Assembly: GCA_963778675.1 (NCBI GenBank)
Contig: CAVZVI010000011.1
Location: forward strand, 62,001-126,000
DNA: 64,000 nt
DNA from: CAWCDJ01 sp963778675
Lineage (GTDB): Bacteria > Acidobacteriota > Terriglobia > Bryobacterales > Bryobacteraceae
Direction of reading: 5' to 3'
Shown: positions 17,083 through 27,200 of the stretch, in pieces
Layout of the letters: every line of letters starts with the position of its first letter
Numbering within the stretch: the stretch's first letter is position 1
Program-made: the position numbers and the translations under genes
Notes under the pieces: generated by a model
What the model was told of the DNA's origin: nothing
Seen by the model: the letters and a program-made list of their open reading frames with translations, nothing else
Databases searched by the model: none

Positions 17083-18026
17083 AGCCTATCGGCGCCTTGC
17101 TCGTACCAACGGAGGACCCGCAACGCGCGCAGCGTGTTCCACCGGCTGGGCAGGCCGTCGCCATCGTCGAACAGGAAGTGGATGGCGCCAGGGTGCGTGT
17201 TTTCCAGAAGCCAGGTGCCATCGGACTGCCGCTTGGAACGGAGCAGATCGATGGCTTCCTCCATGCGCCGGTCCGGTGGATCGCCAACCGTCCGGAAATA
17301 TTCCAGCGCTCGCAGCACGTCGTAGTGCCAGCGCGTCGGAAACGAGAATTCGAGCCAGGCGGGGTCGACGATTTCACCGCTGCTCTTGCGCCGGAACAAC
17401 TTCCGTTCGAGCAGGTACTCCTCACCCCGGCGGCGCGCCGCGATGGATTCCGCCGAGCCGCCGGTGGCGCGCTCGTGGGCCAGGAGGCCTTCCAGAACCC
17501 GGATGGTGGTGTGGAAGGAAGAGCGGACCGAACCATTCTCCGCCTCGCAATTCCAGCCGCCATCCTCGAGCTGCTCGCTGACTAACCGCGCGACCACGCC
17601 GTCGACATTCGGACCGAAATAAGTTCCCAGCACGACGGTCATGCCGTTGATGCACGGCTCGACCTCGCCGTCAAAGAACCGCTGCCCGGCATGCTCCCAG
17701 CGGCAGTTTTCGCGGACCTGCGCTACCGCCCGGCGGACCCGGTCACAATGCGGATCGACACCGAAATCGTGCAGCGAAACGAGACTGTATGCCGTGGCGG
17801 TCCAGGGCTGGCCCTTAGGCAGTCCGCTCCTCCGCGCGGGGAACAATGCGCCTCCCGCCCACAGGCCGTCTTCGCCCTGCAAGGCAAGCAGCCGGGCGCC
17901 CCATCCTTCAGTCGCGACACGGGCCCGCTCCGCCGCGACGATTTCCGGCGGCGCATCGGCGAGATCGCGCAACACCTGCCAGCGGATGGCAGGGTCGGAG
18001 TCGAGCAGCCAGTCCAGCACCCTCAT
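17079..18026 (-). CDS. Terpenoid-cyclase/prenyltransferase-fold protein of unknown function
   Basis: 315 residues, no signal peptide. The sequence has repeated alpha-alpha barrel units with QW-like segments: GEDGLWAGG, EDGGWNCEAENG, RQSDGTWLLEN and helices such as TTIRVLEGLLAHE. This fold occurs in squalene cyclases, but the cyclase DxDD motif is not seen and the protein is only about half the usual length. It resembles hypothetical proteins annotated as squalene-cyclase-like. The start at 18026 is an ATG (MRVLDWLLDSDPAIRWQ). It lies downstream of the DUF1080 gene in the same direction, 21 bases away. Confidence 0.6.
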   Translation of the reverse strand: MRVLDWLLDSDPAIRWQVLRDLADAPPEIVAAERARVATEGWGARLLALQGEDGLWAGGALFPARRSGLPKGQPWTATAYSLVSLHDFGVDPHCDRVRRAVAQVRENCRWEHAGQRFFDGEVEPCINGMTVVLGTYFGPNVDGVVARLVSEQLEDGGWNCEAENGSVRSSFHTTIRVLEGLLAHERATGGSAESIAARRRGEEYLLERKLFRRKSSGEIVDPAWLEFSFPTRWHYDVLRALEYFRTVGDPPDRRMEEAIDLLRSKRQSDGTWLLENTHPGAIHFLFDDGDGLPSRWNTLRALRVLRWYEQGADRL

Positions 18027-18047
18027 GGGCCAGTCTCCCGCTAATGC

Positions 18048-18698
18048 CTACTGAATCAGCGCGATCTCTTTGAACCACACCGTGGCCGGGCCGCCGTGGT
18101 GCTGGATGGCGATGTAGCCGGTGTCCGGGCGAGGGCCGCGGTCGGGCTCGTACTGGCCTTTCTTGGGCGGCACGGGCGACTTCCCGTCGTAGTCCGTCAC
18201 CAGCACGCCATTCAGCTTCACGATTGTGCGCGGGCCCTTCATCGTGATCTCCAGGGTGTTCCATTCACCCGCCGGTTTGTAGGGACGCGCCTTGGCTTTG
18301 GTCATCGAATAAAGCACACCGGTGCAATGATAATCGTCGCCGGATTCATCGATCTGCACTTCGATCCCCTTGTTGATCGCGTCGTCTTCGGACTTCGGCA
18401 CGATCGGGATCCGCGTGAAGACTCCCGAGTTCGCCACCCGGTCGGACACTTTGTAGACCACGCGCAGCGTGGCATTGCCGATCTTCTCGCGCGTGTACCA
18501 GAGGTCGTCTTCCGGGGTTGCCGGCAAGCTGACCAGCATGCCGTCCTTCACTTCGAAGCCCGGGTGCTGATCGGCCGGAGCGCCTTCGTGCCGCGGGATC
18601 CGCGCCCAGCCGCTCAGGTCCTTTCCATTGAACAACTGCCGTTCCGCCGCCCATCCGGGAAGCCCGAGTAGAAGAAGAAAAACCAGAGACCGTTTCAT
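18048..18698 (-). CDS. DUF1080 (3-keto-disaccharide hydrolase family) secreted protein
   Basis: 216 residues with a signal peptide (SLVFLLLLGLPGWAA). The concanavalin-like domain is recognisable from LFNGKDLSGWARIPRHEG, then FEVKDGMLV, NSGVFTRIP, GIEVQIDES, EWNTLEITMKG, LNGVLVTDYDG and a last strand IAIQHHGGPATVWFKEIALI. DUF1080 proteins are abundant in Acidobacteria and Planctomycetes; some cleave 3-keto-glycosides. The stop of the upstream homoserine dehydrogenase overlaps its start by 4 bases, so they are co-transcribed despite unrelated roles. Confidence 0.88.
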   Translation of the reverse strand: MKRSLVFLLLLGLPGWAAERQLFNGKDLSGWARIPRHEGAPADQHPGFEVKDGMLVSLPATPEDDLWYTREKIGNATLRVVYKVSDRVANSGVFTRIPIVPKSEDDAINKGIEVQIDESGDDYHCTGVLYSMTKAKARPYKPAGEWNTLEITMKGPRTIVKLNGVLVTDYDGKSPVPPKKGQYEPDRGPRPDTGYIAIQHHGGPATVWFKEIALIQ

Positions 18699-19669
18699 AA
18701 GGCAATCATATCTCCGCGGCAGAGGTTGACCAGATCGCTGAATACTCCGTAGGCCGTCTGCTCCACGCCGGGCTCGATGGAGATGGTACCGAAGGTGCCC
18801 ATGAGGTCCGTGTCGAACAGGATCAGGTTGGAAGTCCCCGGGGTACAGGCCAGCAGGTCGGCGCGGCCGAGCACCTCGGCACGCACCCGCAGCGAGACAC
18901 CCGATGCGGTGCGCTTCCCCCGGCTGACCAATCGCACGGTTTTCCCCTCACGCAGGATCTCCTGCATGCGCTCCGGGGTGATCCGGGTGATGCCGCGGGT
19001 GGAGACCTGCTGCGGAGTGGTGCGCGCGTCCATGAGCACATTCGCCAAAGCCGCGGACTTGGCGGCCGAATCCCATCCTTCGACGTCGAAAGCGCCATCG
19101 GCCTCGGTGATCCCCATGGCGCGCGCTGCCGCCAACCCGTCGTCGAAGGATCCGCCTCGCTCCATGGTTTCGATGACCACCTTGGAAGTGGAATTGAGGA
19201 CGCCGGTAAAGCCCAGAACTTTGACACCCGGCATGGCGCGCCGCCACAGGTTGAACACCGGGGCGCCGTCCATGACGGCCGATTCGAAGCGGAACCCGAC
19301 GCCGGCGCGGGCAGCCTCGTCGCGCAGCGCGGCGTAAGCGTGGGCGATCGGCCCCTTGTTGGCGGTGGCGACGTGCATCCCGCGCGAGAAGGCGGCGCGG
19401 ATGTGCGAGATCGCCGGTTCGCCGTCGGAGGGGTTGAGGGTGGTCAGTTCCACGGCGGCTTCGGCGCGGGCGGCATCCAGAAACTCCCCGACAGAGCCGG
19501 CGCGCGGACCGAACACGGGCTCGGCGGGCAAACCGGCAGGGTCCACCGCGGTCCCGTGCCGCAACGTATGGATGCCGGTAATCGTAAACGGAAACTCGCG
19601 GCGCTTCTTCCGCACCAGCCGTGCCAGCGCCCGGCCCACATTGCCAAACCCGATGAGTGCGAGGTTCAA
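18695..19669 (-). CDS. hom: Homoserine dehydrogenase
   Basis: 324 residues from a TTG start (MNLALIGFGNVGRALARLV). The nucleotide motif GFGNVG leads, followed by TANKGPIA (the catalytic Lys), GFTGVLNSTSKVVIETM (usual form NGTxNYIL) and ADGAFDVEGWDSAAKSAALANVLM. Homoserine dehydrogenase makes homoserine from aspartate semialdehyde for threonine and methionine. The protein lacks the C-terminal ACT domain of longer forms, so feedback control by threonine is not evident. Only 37 bases separate its start from that of the divergent histidine kinase. Confidence 0.82.
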   Translation of the reverse strand: MNLALIGFGNVGRALARLVRKKRREFPFTITGIHTLRHGTAVDPAGLPAEPVFGPRAGSVGEFLDAARAEAAVELTTLNPSDGEPAISHIRAAFSRGMHVATANKGPIAHAYAALRDEAARAGVGFRFESAVMDGAPVFNLWRRAMPGVKVLGFTGVLNSTSKVVIETMERGGSFDDGLAAARAMGITEADGAFDVEGWDSAAKSAALANVLMDARTTPQQVSTRGITRITPERMQEILREGKTVRLVSRGKRTASGVSLRVRAEVLGRADLLACTPGTSNLILFDTDLMGTFGTISIEPGVEQTAYGVFSDLVNLCRGDMIAL

Positions 19670-19706
19670 GCCAACGATTGTAGCGTGAGCGATAGGATAG
19701 AGGTAG

Positions 19707-21092
19707 ATGGAACAAGAGTCCGGAACCTGGCGGAGCTCCCGCCTGGTGCCTCACAGCCGGCTGGTCCTGATGGCCGGGTTCGGCGGCTTACTGCTCCTGA
19801 TGGTCTTTTCGGCCTTCGACGTCATCCAGGCGCTGCAGCAGATTCAGAACGAGAACGAGACGATTCGCGAAGACTTTCTGATGCGCACCCGCGTACTCGA
19901 GAGGATCCGCGCCGATCTGTATGTTTCCGGCACGTACGTTCGCGACTACCTGCTCGAGCCGGAGAGCGGCAAGGCGGAAGGCCATCGTTACACCTTGCAG
20001 GAAACCCGCCGCGACATGGATGAGGAGATCAACCAGTACCGCGCACTGCTGAACACGCCGGAGGAGAAGCCGTTTAACGTGCTGACCCGCGAACTGGCCT
20101 CCTACTGGAGCGTGCTGGAGCCGGTCTTCCACTGGGATGCCGATCAGCGGCGGCGGGCGGGAGACGCATACTTGCGCGACCAGGTCTTTCCGCGCCGCCG
20201 GTCGATGCTCGCAATCGCCGACCAGATCGGTTCGCTCAACGAAGCGCAGTTGAACGCGGGCAAACAGAAGGTCGAGCGGACCTTCCGGCAATCCCGCAAC
20301 CGGCTGGCCCTGACCTTCGGATTGACGATCGGCCTGGGCCTGGTGCTGGCGGCCTTCAGTGTCCGCCAGATTCTCAAGCTGGAGCGGGAGACTGCCGAGC
20401 GGTACAAGGAGATCGTGCAGGCGCGAGCAGAGCTGAAGCAACTGTCGGCGCGGCTGGTGGAAGCCCAGGAAAACGAAAGGCGCTCCATTTCGCGCGAACT
20501 GCACGACGAGGTGGGGCAAGCGCTCACGGGCGTCCTCGTCGAGATGGCCAACCTCTCCACACGCATCCGTTCCCGCGATTTGGATGCCGTGTCCGCGAAG
20601 GCCGACGAGATCAAAGTGCTGCTCGAAGACTCCATCCGCGTGGTACGCAACATGGCGCTCCTGCTGCGACCCTCCATGCTCGACGACCTGGGGCTGGTGC
20701 CCGCGCTCGAATGGCAGGCCCGGGAAGTCTCCAAGCGCACCGGCCTTTGGGTGAAAGTGGCGGCGGACGATGTCTCGGAGGATCTTCCCGAAGAGCACAA
20801 GACTTGTATATACCGCATCGTGCAGGAGGCGCTTCATAACATCGTGCAGCACGCGGCGGCGCGGCAGGTCGTACTCACGGTAAACCAGGAAGCCAGGCGC
20901 CTGGTGCTCGAGATCGAAGACGATGGCAAGGGCTTCGACGCGCGCCGCGAAAAGGGAATGGGGCTTCTCGGAATTCAGGAAAGGGTGAGCCACCTGGGTG
21001 GGAGCTTCACGGTGGAATCGCATCCGGGACACGGCACAAAGCTACGGGTGGCTCTGGCTCTGGCGATGGAAAAAGCAAGGGAGACTGCGTGA
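19707..21092 (+). CDS. NarL-type (HisKA_3) sensor histidine kinase
   Basis: 461 residues: membrane segment at about 18-38, a periplasmic sensing region to about 200 (helical, four-helix-bundle-like), a second membrane segment at about 201-219, then a coiled coil and the HisKA_3 domain. The phosphoacceptor is His266 in RSISRELHDEVGQALTGV. The ATPase domain shows YRIVQEALHNIVQHA (N box), EIEDDGKGFDA and GMGLLGIQERVSHLGG. It phosphorylates the overlapping response regulator. The stimulus is unknown; the extracytoplasmic region has no recognised domain. Confidence 0.9.
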   Translation: MEQESGTWRSSRLVPHSRLVLMAGFGGLLLLMVFSAFDVIQALQQIQNENETIREDFLMRTRVLERIRADLYVSGTYVRDYLLEPESGKAEGHRYTLQETRRDMDEEINQYRALLNTPEEKPFNVLTRELASYWSVLEPVFHWDADQRRRAGDAYLRDQVFPRRRSMLAIADQIGSLNEAQLNAGKQKVERTFRQSRNRLALTFGLTIGLGLVLAAFSVRQILKLERETAERYKEIVQARAELKQLSARLVEAQENERRSISRELHDEVGQALTGVLVEMANLSTRIRSRDLDAVSAKADEIKVLLEDSIRVVRNMALLLRPSMLDDLGLVPALEWQAREVSKRTGLWVKVAADDVSEDLPEEHKTCIYRIVQEALHNIVQHAAARQVVLTVNQEARRLVLEIEDDGKGFDARREKGMGLLGIQERVSHLGGSFTVESHPGHGTKLRVALALAMEKARETA

Positions 21093-21736
21093 AGCAGATT
21101 CGAATTCTTCTGGCGGACGACCACACGGTGGTGCGAAAGGGCCTGCGACTGCTATTGGAGAGCGCCGGCATGACGGTGGTGGCGGATGCCGCCGATGGAC
21201 GGGAAACCATTACCCTGTGCGAGCAGCATTCGCCCGACGTAGTGGTGATGGACGTGGCGATGCCCACGCTGAACGGGATCGAGGCAGCGCGGCAGATCTC
21301 GGCCAAAATGCCGCAGACCGCCATCGTCTTCCTCAGCATGCACTCCGACGAAGGCTATGTGCTGCGGGCCCTCAAAGCCGGCGCGCGCGCCTACCTGCTC
21401 AAGGATTCCGCGGAGCACGACCTGATCAACGCCATACAGGCCGTCAGCGAGGGCAAGGCGTTCTTCAGCCCCGCCATCAGCAAGATGCTGGTGGAGGACT
21501 ACGTCCGGCAGATGCAGGAGCGCAAAGTGGAAGACAGCTACGACCTGCTGACTACACGCGAGCGCGAAATCCTGCAATTGCTGGCTGAAGGCAAAGGCAA
21601 CAAGGAGGTCGCCAACCTGCTGAACCTGAGCCTGTACACGGTGGAAACCCACCGCAGCAACATTTTCCAGAAGCTGAACCTGCACAGCGGCGCCGAACTG
21701 ATTCTTTACGCCATCCGCAAGGGCGTCATCAGCTAA
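21089..21736 (+). CDS. LuxR/NarL-family response regulator
   Basis: 215 residues from a GTG that overlaps the kinase stop (GTGA). The receiver domain has Asp10/Asp11 (LADDHTVV), the phosphorylation site Asp55 (VVVMDVAMP), the Thr/Ser-like FLSMHSD and Lys in YLLKDSA. The C-terminal LuxR helix-turn-helix (about 150-210) begins LLTTREREILQLLAEGKGNKEVANLLNLS in two parts typical of NarL. It should bind DNA as a dimer. Target promoters are not evident in the window. Confidence 0.95.
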   Translation: MKQIRILLADDHTVVRKGLRLLLESAGMTVVADAADGRETITLCEQHSPDVVVMDVAMPTLNGIEAARQISAKMPQTAIVFLSMHSDEGYVLRALKAGARAYLLKDSAEHDLINAIQAVSEGKAFFSPAISKMLVEDYVRQMQERKVEDSYDLLTTREREILQLLAEGKGNKEVANLLNLSLYTVETHRSNIFQKLNLHSGAELILYAIRKGVIS

Positions 21737-21752
21737 GTGACCGCAGCCCGGT

Positions 21753-21875
21753 CTAGTGGGTCGCCAGGAAAGAATGCGACAGTCCGCCTTGTAAATACAC
21801 AAGCAGAAAGAGTCCGATTGCGAACAGAAGCACGGCCAGGAGGACTGTCAGTGACCACGATTTGGGAAAATACAT
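21753..21875 (-). CDS. Possible 40-residue single-span membrane peptide
   Basis: An ATG at 21875 opens 40 codons to TAG. The peptide is MYFPKSWSLT, then a continuous hydrophobic stretch (about residues 9-28, VLLAVLLFAIGLFLLVYL) and a short polar tail. It lies downstream of the phosphate permease on the same strand in an otherwise empty 184-base gap. No good ribosome binding site precedes it. It is too short to classify; conservation in related genomes would decide whether it is real. Confidence 0.4.
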   Translation of the reverse strand: MYFPKSWSLTVLLAVLLFAIGLFLLVYLQGGLSHSFLATH

Positions 21876-21920
21876 AACGTCTGCACCGCACTACTATCAG
21901 AGCAAGCCAAGGTCCAAAGC

Positions 21921-22946
21921 TTACGCCGTAGGATTGAACAGCCGGATGAGAGCGAACACGGCCCAGGCTACCGCCCCCGAAGCGGGGATCGTCAACACCC
22001 ACGCCCACACGATTTCGCGCGCGACGCCCCAGCGCACCGCTTTCATCCGCTGCACCGAACCCACACCGGCGATCGACCCGACCAGGCAGTGTGTCGTGGA
22101 AACCGGAAGCCCGAGGTGGGTGGAGATCAGGATCGCGCACGCCGCGCCCGTTTCGGCGCAAAATCCCGACCGGGGCTTCAGCGGCGTCAGCCGCCGTCCC
22201 ATCGTATGGACGATGCGCCACCCCCCGAACAGCGTCCCCAGGGCGATCGCGGTGTGGGCGGAAAAGATCACCCAGATGGGCACATGGAAGGTTTTCAGGT
22301 AACCGGCGGTCACCAGCACTCCGGTGATCAGTCCCATGGTCTTCTGCGCGTCGTTGGTGCCGTGCGAAAAGCTCAGCGCAGCGGCCGAGAGCAGCTGCAG
22401 CCGCCGGAAATGCACGTCCATCTGGGCCCGAGACCAGCGCTGGAAGACCCAGTAGACGGCCACCATCAAAGTGAATGCCGCCACCATCCCGAGCAGCGGG
22501 GCGATCACAATAAATGCCAGGGTCGGGGGCCACTTGCCCACGATCAGCCCATGGAAGCTCGACCCGATGCCGGATTCGAATGCCGCGCGCGCCATGGCTG
22601 CACCCGCATATCCACCGATTAAAGCATGCGACGAGCTGGTGGGCAGCCCGAACCACCAGGTGATGATGTCCCAGGCGATGGCGCCCAAAATCCCGGCCAG
22701 CATGACATACGGGGTGACGAGGCTGATATTGACAAAGCCCTCTCCGATGGTGCCGGCTACGGCCGTGCCGAAGGTGAAGGCTGAAACGAAGTTGAAGAAC
22801 GCCGCCCAACATACCGCCATCCCCGGGGTCAGCACGCGAGTGGAGACAATGGTGGCGATCGAGTTCGCCGAGTCGTGAAACCCGTTCAGGAAATCGAAGC
22901 AGAGCGCGATCAGGATGATGATGACGGTAAGGGTCAGGGTGGACAT
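21921..22946 (-). CDS. pit: PiT-family inorganic phosphate permease
   Basis: 341 residues from ATG 22946; a GTG at 22970 in frame is the alternative start. The duplicated PiT signatures are present: FDFLNGFHDSANSIATIVSTR near the N-terminus and SFSHGTNDAQKTMGLI in the second half. About ten membrane spans are visible. The family carries out low-affinity uptake of metal-phosphate with proton symport. No PhoU/DUF47 partner is in the window. The product-ORF on another frame of the same strand is a shadow. Confidence 0.9.
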   Translation of the reverse strand: MSTLTLTVIIILIALCFDFLNGFHDSANSIATIVSTRVLTPGMAVCWAAFFNFVSAFTFGTAVAGTIGEGFVNISLVTPYVMLAGILGAIAWDIITWWFGLPTSSSHALIGGYAGAAMARAAFESGIGSSFHGLIVGKWPPTLAFIVIAPLLGMVAAFTLMVAVYWVFQRWSRAQMDVHFRRLQLLSAAALSFSHGTNDAQKTMGLITGVLVTAGYLKTFHVPIWVIFSAHTAIALGTLFGGWRIVHTMGRRLTPLKPRSGFCAETGAACAILISTHLGLPVSTTHCLVGSIAGVGSVQRMKAVRWGVAREIVWAWVLTIPASGAVAWAVFALIRLFNPTA

Positions 22947-23003
22947 AAAGACGCGCCGGAGCGCGCTCACCGCCCATTATCGGACACTCGTGTTACAGCT
23001 CGG

Positions 23004-24284
23004 TTACCGCAGCGTACCCACCTGGTAATCGAGCCCGATCCGTTGCGACTGGTAATCGTAGCGGGCATTGGCGACGGCCAGCTGCGCCGACGTCAGGTTG
23101 AGTTGCGCGGTGCTCAACTCCACCATCCCCGCCAGGCCGAGGTCGTAGCGGCTCTGGGCGAGATCGAGCGCCAGTTGCGCCTGGTCCAGGAGTTGCCTGG
23201 TCAACGCCATCCGGTCGTACGCCGTGGTGGTGTTGAGCCATGCCACGCGCACATCGCGGGCCACACGGTTTTCCAGATCGTTGATGCCTTCCGAGGTTGC
23301 CTTCGCCTTCAGTTCCGCCTCGGTCTCGCGTGCCTTGAAAAGGCCGCCGTTGAAAATCGGGATATTCACGTTGAGCCCGATGGCGCCATAACGGCTGGCG
23401 ATCGTCTCATAGCCCGTGGGTGCGAACCCGGCCGTTCCGAGCACCCCGATGCTGGGATAGTACAGGGCGTGTTCGGCTTTCGTGAAGCGCTGCGCGGCGC
23501 TTTCCTCCAGGCGCAGGTCCTTCAGCTCCGGCCGGTTGTTGAGGGCCTGGCGTATCAGGTCGTCCACGCGGTCGGGCACGGATGTCGGCAGGGCCTCCTC
23601 TTCCAGCGTGAAGCCCGGCTGGCCCGGTAATCCCATGGCCTCGGCCAGGTCGGCTTCCGCCGCCCGGACGTCGTTCTCCGCCTGCACCTGCAGCAGCTTT
23701 GCGTCCGAGAGATTGACGTTGGCGAAGCTCACGTCCAGCGTGGAGCGCAGTTTGCTTTGGGCCAGCGCACTGACCTGGTCGTAAACCAACTGCCGCGCCG
23801 CCACCGTCTGCACCGCCACTTTCCGGACCGCAGCCGCGCGCAGAACGGCGAAGTAGGCGCGGCTGACATTGAGCAGGATCTGCGCCCGCGTCGTTTCCGT
23901 GGCCTGGTCTTGCGCCTGGGCATGCAGCCTGGAAGAGCCTACCAGGTTCGACGTGCGGCCGAAATCCGTGATCATCTGCCCTACGGTGAGGCCCGACCCA
24001 AGACGGTTGTAGACTACCGGATTGTTGAGCCCGCCGGCGGCCAGGCGGCTGCCGTTGTCGGCGCCGACTCCGGTGAAGCTGCCCGTGAGGCTGGGTTCGT
24101 AAGCGGCCCGGTACTGGAGCGGTACCTGGTATGCAGCAGCCGCGGTGAACTTCGCCGCCGAAAATTGCGGATTGTTTTGGATCGCCTGGCGTTGGGCTTC
24201 GGCCAATGTCAAATGCATCGGCGGCTGTGCATTCAGGCACAACCCCGCCGCGGCGAAAATCAGGATGTAACGCATAGAACTCAA
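23004..24284 (-). CDS. TolC-family outer membrane efflux protein
   Basis: 426 residues with signal peptide (YILIFAAAGLCLNAQ). The TolC repeat pattern (LTLAEAQRQAIQNNPQFSAA, later LALDLAQSRYDLGLAGMVELSTAQLNLTSAQ) marks two OEP domains forming a trimeric channel. I favour the TTG at 24284: it overlaps the pump stop (TTGA) and has GGAGG five bases upstream, whereas the nearby ATG 24275 lies 14 bases from it. It completes the RND operon with adaptor and pump upstream. Confidence 0.88.
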   Translation of the reverse strand: MSSMRYILIFAAAGLCLNAQPPMHLTLAEAQRQAIQNNPQFSAAKFTAAAAYQVPLQYRAAYEPSLTGSFTGVGADNGSRLAAGGLNNPVVYNRLGSGLTVGQMITDFGRTSNLVGSSRLHAQAQDQATETTRAQILLNVSRAYFAVLRAAAVRKVAVQTVAARQLVYDQVSALAQSKLRSTLDVSFANVNLSDAKLLQVQAENDVRAAEADLAEAMGLPGQPGFTLEEEALPTSVPDRVDDLIRQALNNRPELKDLRLEESAAQRFTKAEHALYYPSIGVLGTAGFAPTGYETIASRYGAIGLNVNIPIFNGGLFKARETEAELKAKATSEGINDLENRVARDVRVAWLNTTTAYDRMALTRQLLDQAQLALDLAQSRYDLGLAGMVELSTAQLNLTSAQLAVANARYDYQSQRIGLDYQVGTLR

Positions 24285-27200
24285 GCTGACCTCCGTCGAT
24301 CATAAATCAGGACATACGCGGCCGGGACCAGGAATACCGTAAGCGCCACCGAAACCGTCAGGCCGCCCAGGATCGCGCGCGCCAGCGGGGCATAGGCCTC
24401 GCTACCTTCTCCGAGCTTCAGGGCCATCGGCAGCAGCCCGATGATGGTGGCGAGCGAGGTCATCAGCACGGGCCGCAACCGGACGCGGCACGACATCGCG
24501 ACGGCCGACCGCACGTCCATCCCTTCCGAGCGGAGCTGCCTGGCAAACTCCACGATCAGGATGCTGTTCGAGACCGCGATGCCCGTCAGCATCACGACTC
24601 CCATCAGCGACATGACGTTCAACGTCGTTCCGGAAAGATAGAGAATCAGGACCACGCCGATGATCCCAGGGGGAACGGCCAGCAGGATGATGAACGGGTC
24701 GACGAACGACTGGAACTGCGCCACCAGAATCAGGTAGAGCAGCACCATCGCCAGGCAAAGGCCGAATCCGAAACGCGTGAAGCTTTCGAACATCCCCTGC
24801 ACCATGCCGCGCAGGGTTACGGTGATGCCTTCCGGCACCTGCGTATCCGCCAGGATGTGATTGATCGAGGTGGCGATGCGGCCCAGGTCCTCGCCGAGCG
24901 GGCGCACGTAGATGTCCATGGTGCGGCGAAGCTGGTAGTGGTCGACTTCCGTCGGCGCCTCGATGCGGCGGATGGTGCTGACCGTATCCAGCCGGGTGGA
25001 GAGCTGGCCTCCCGCGCCGCGCAGCGGAATGGCCCGCAGATCGTTCAGACTCTTGACCTGCCGTTCCGGATATTGCACCGTCAGCATGTAGTCGTTGCCG
25101 GTTTTCGGATCGATCCAGTAGCTCGGAGCGATCATCTGGTTGGAGGTCAGCGCCGTAATCAGGTTGCCGACCACCTCGCGTTGATCGAGGCCGAGCTCGC
25201 TCGCCCGTGTGCGGTCGATATTGAGCCGGAAAGCGGGATAGTCGATGTCCTGAGGAATGTAGACGTCGGCGACCCCCGGAATTCCGCGGATTTTCGAGGC
25301 GAGCTTCATCGCCAAATCATGCGACCGCACCAGGTTGCTGCCCGCCAGTTGCACGTCGATGGGCGCCGGCAGGCCCATGTTCAGCACGGCGTCCACCAGT
25401 CCGCCCGAGGAGAAGTAGGTCGTCAGCTCGGGCATTTCGGTGTTCAGCCGCTCTTTCACACGCTGCATGTATTCGAAGCTGCCGACCTTGTGGTCCTGTT
25501 TCAAACTGACCTGGACGAAGGCGGTCGACACCCCGGAATTGGTTGTGTAGATCGAAGAAAACCCGGGGGTCGCCCCGATGTTGGAGACGATCATTCCCAG
25601 GTCTTCCTTTGAAACCGTATTCCGAATCAGGTTCTCGACTTTGGCGATTTCGTTCTCGGTGATCTCGATTCGCGTGCCGGTCGGCGTCTTCACGTTAATG
25701 ACGAACTGTCCGGCGTCGGTTCGCGGGAAGAACGAGACTCCGATCATCGGGAACAGCAGAAACGTGGCGGCGAAGGCTCCGCCGAAGGCCGCCAGGGTCA
25801 GCACCGGACGGCGCAGGGTTGCACCCACGAGGCGGTCGTACACCCGCAGGAACGATTCGAACTGGTGGTTGAACCAGACGTTGTACTTTTCGCCGAGCGA
25901 CCGGCGCGGCCTGGGGTGGTCCACCGTGACGTCGACTTCCGTCGAGGGCGTCCCGTGGTGGGCCGGCGCCTTGATGAAGCGCGCGCAGAACAAGGGCACC
26001 ACGGTCATCGCCACGGCGAACGAAGCGAACAGCGAGAGTGCGACGGCCAGCGCCAGCGCGGAAAACAGGAACCGGCTCACACCGTAGAGAAACGTCACCG
26101 GCACGAACACAACCACCGTTGTGAGCGTGGCAGCCAGCACCGGCAGGGCGACCTCCTTGCCGCCCTTCTCTGCGGCTTCCTCCGGCGATTCGCCCATCTC
26201 CAGGTGCCGGTAGATATTCTCCAGCACCACCACCGAGTTATCGATGAGCCGCGAGAACGCCAGCGCCAGCCCGCCGAGCACCATGCTGTTGATGGAGCCG
26301 CCCCCCAGGGAGAGCGCCAGGAACGCAGCCAGCGCCGAAAGCGGAATCGAAAAGAACACCGCCACGGTGGCGCGCATGCTCCCCAGAAACACCAGGATCA
26401 TGATCGAGGTCAGCAGCAGCCCCAGGCCGCCTTCGTGCAGAAGCGTCTCGATGGCGGTCTTGACGAATACCGACTGGTCGAACACCACCTTGGTGACCAG
26501 CGACTTGGGAACATCTACCAGGTGCGCCACAGCCTTCCGGATGCCGTCTACGACCTGAATCGTATTGGTGTCGCCGCCCTGCTTGAAGATCGGAGTATAG
26601 ACGGAGCGCTGGCCGTCCACGCGGACAATGTTCACCTGGATCTGTTGAGCGTCCTTGGCGTACCCGATATCCTCCACACGCACCGGAGACTGCCCCACCA
26701 TTTTGATGGGAACCTCGTTGATCTGGCTCACCGTGTCGAGCTGGCTGTTGGTGTAGATGTTGTAATCGAGCGAGCCCAGGGGCACATCGCCCGCCGGAAG
26801 AATCAGGTTGGCGTTGTTGATGGCCCGCACGACATCCATTGGACTCAACTGGTGGGCTTCCAGCTTGTACGGGTCGGTGTAGACCATGATCTGGCGGTAG
26901 CGTCCGCCGAACGGCGGCGGGCTGCTCGAACCCGGCACGCTGCCGATCTGGTTTCTGACGTTGAACTGGGCGATGTCGCGTAGCTGCGTCTGGTTGAGCC
27001 CCGCCCCCTTGAAGGTCAGCAGGCACACCGGAAGGCTGGAGGCGTCCATCTTGAGCACCACCGGCGGCAGCGTGCCGGGAGGCAGGCGCCGCAACTGCGC
27101 CATGGCCAGGTTCGAGATGGTAGTTACCGCGGAATCCGGATTCGTCCCCGGCTGGAAGAAAACCTTGATGATGCTGACGCCCGGCAGCGAACGAGATTCG

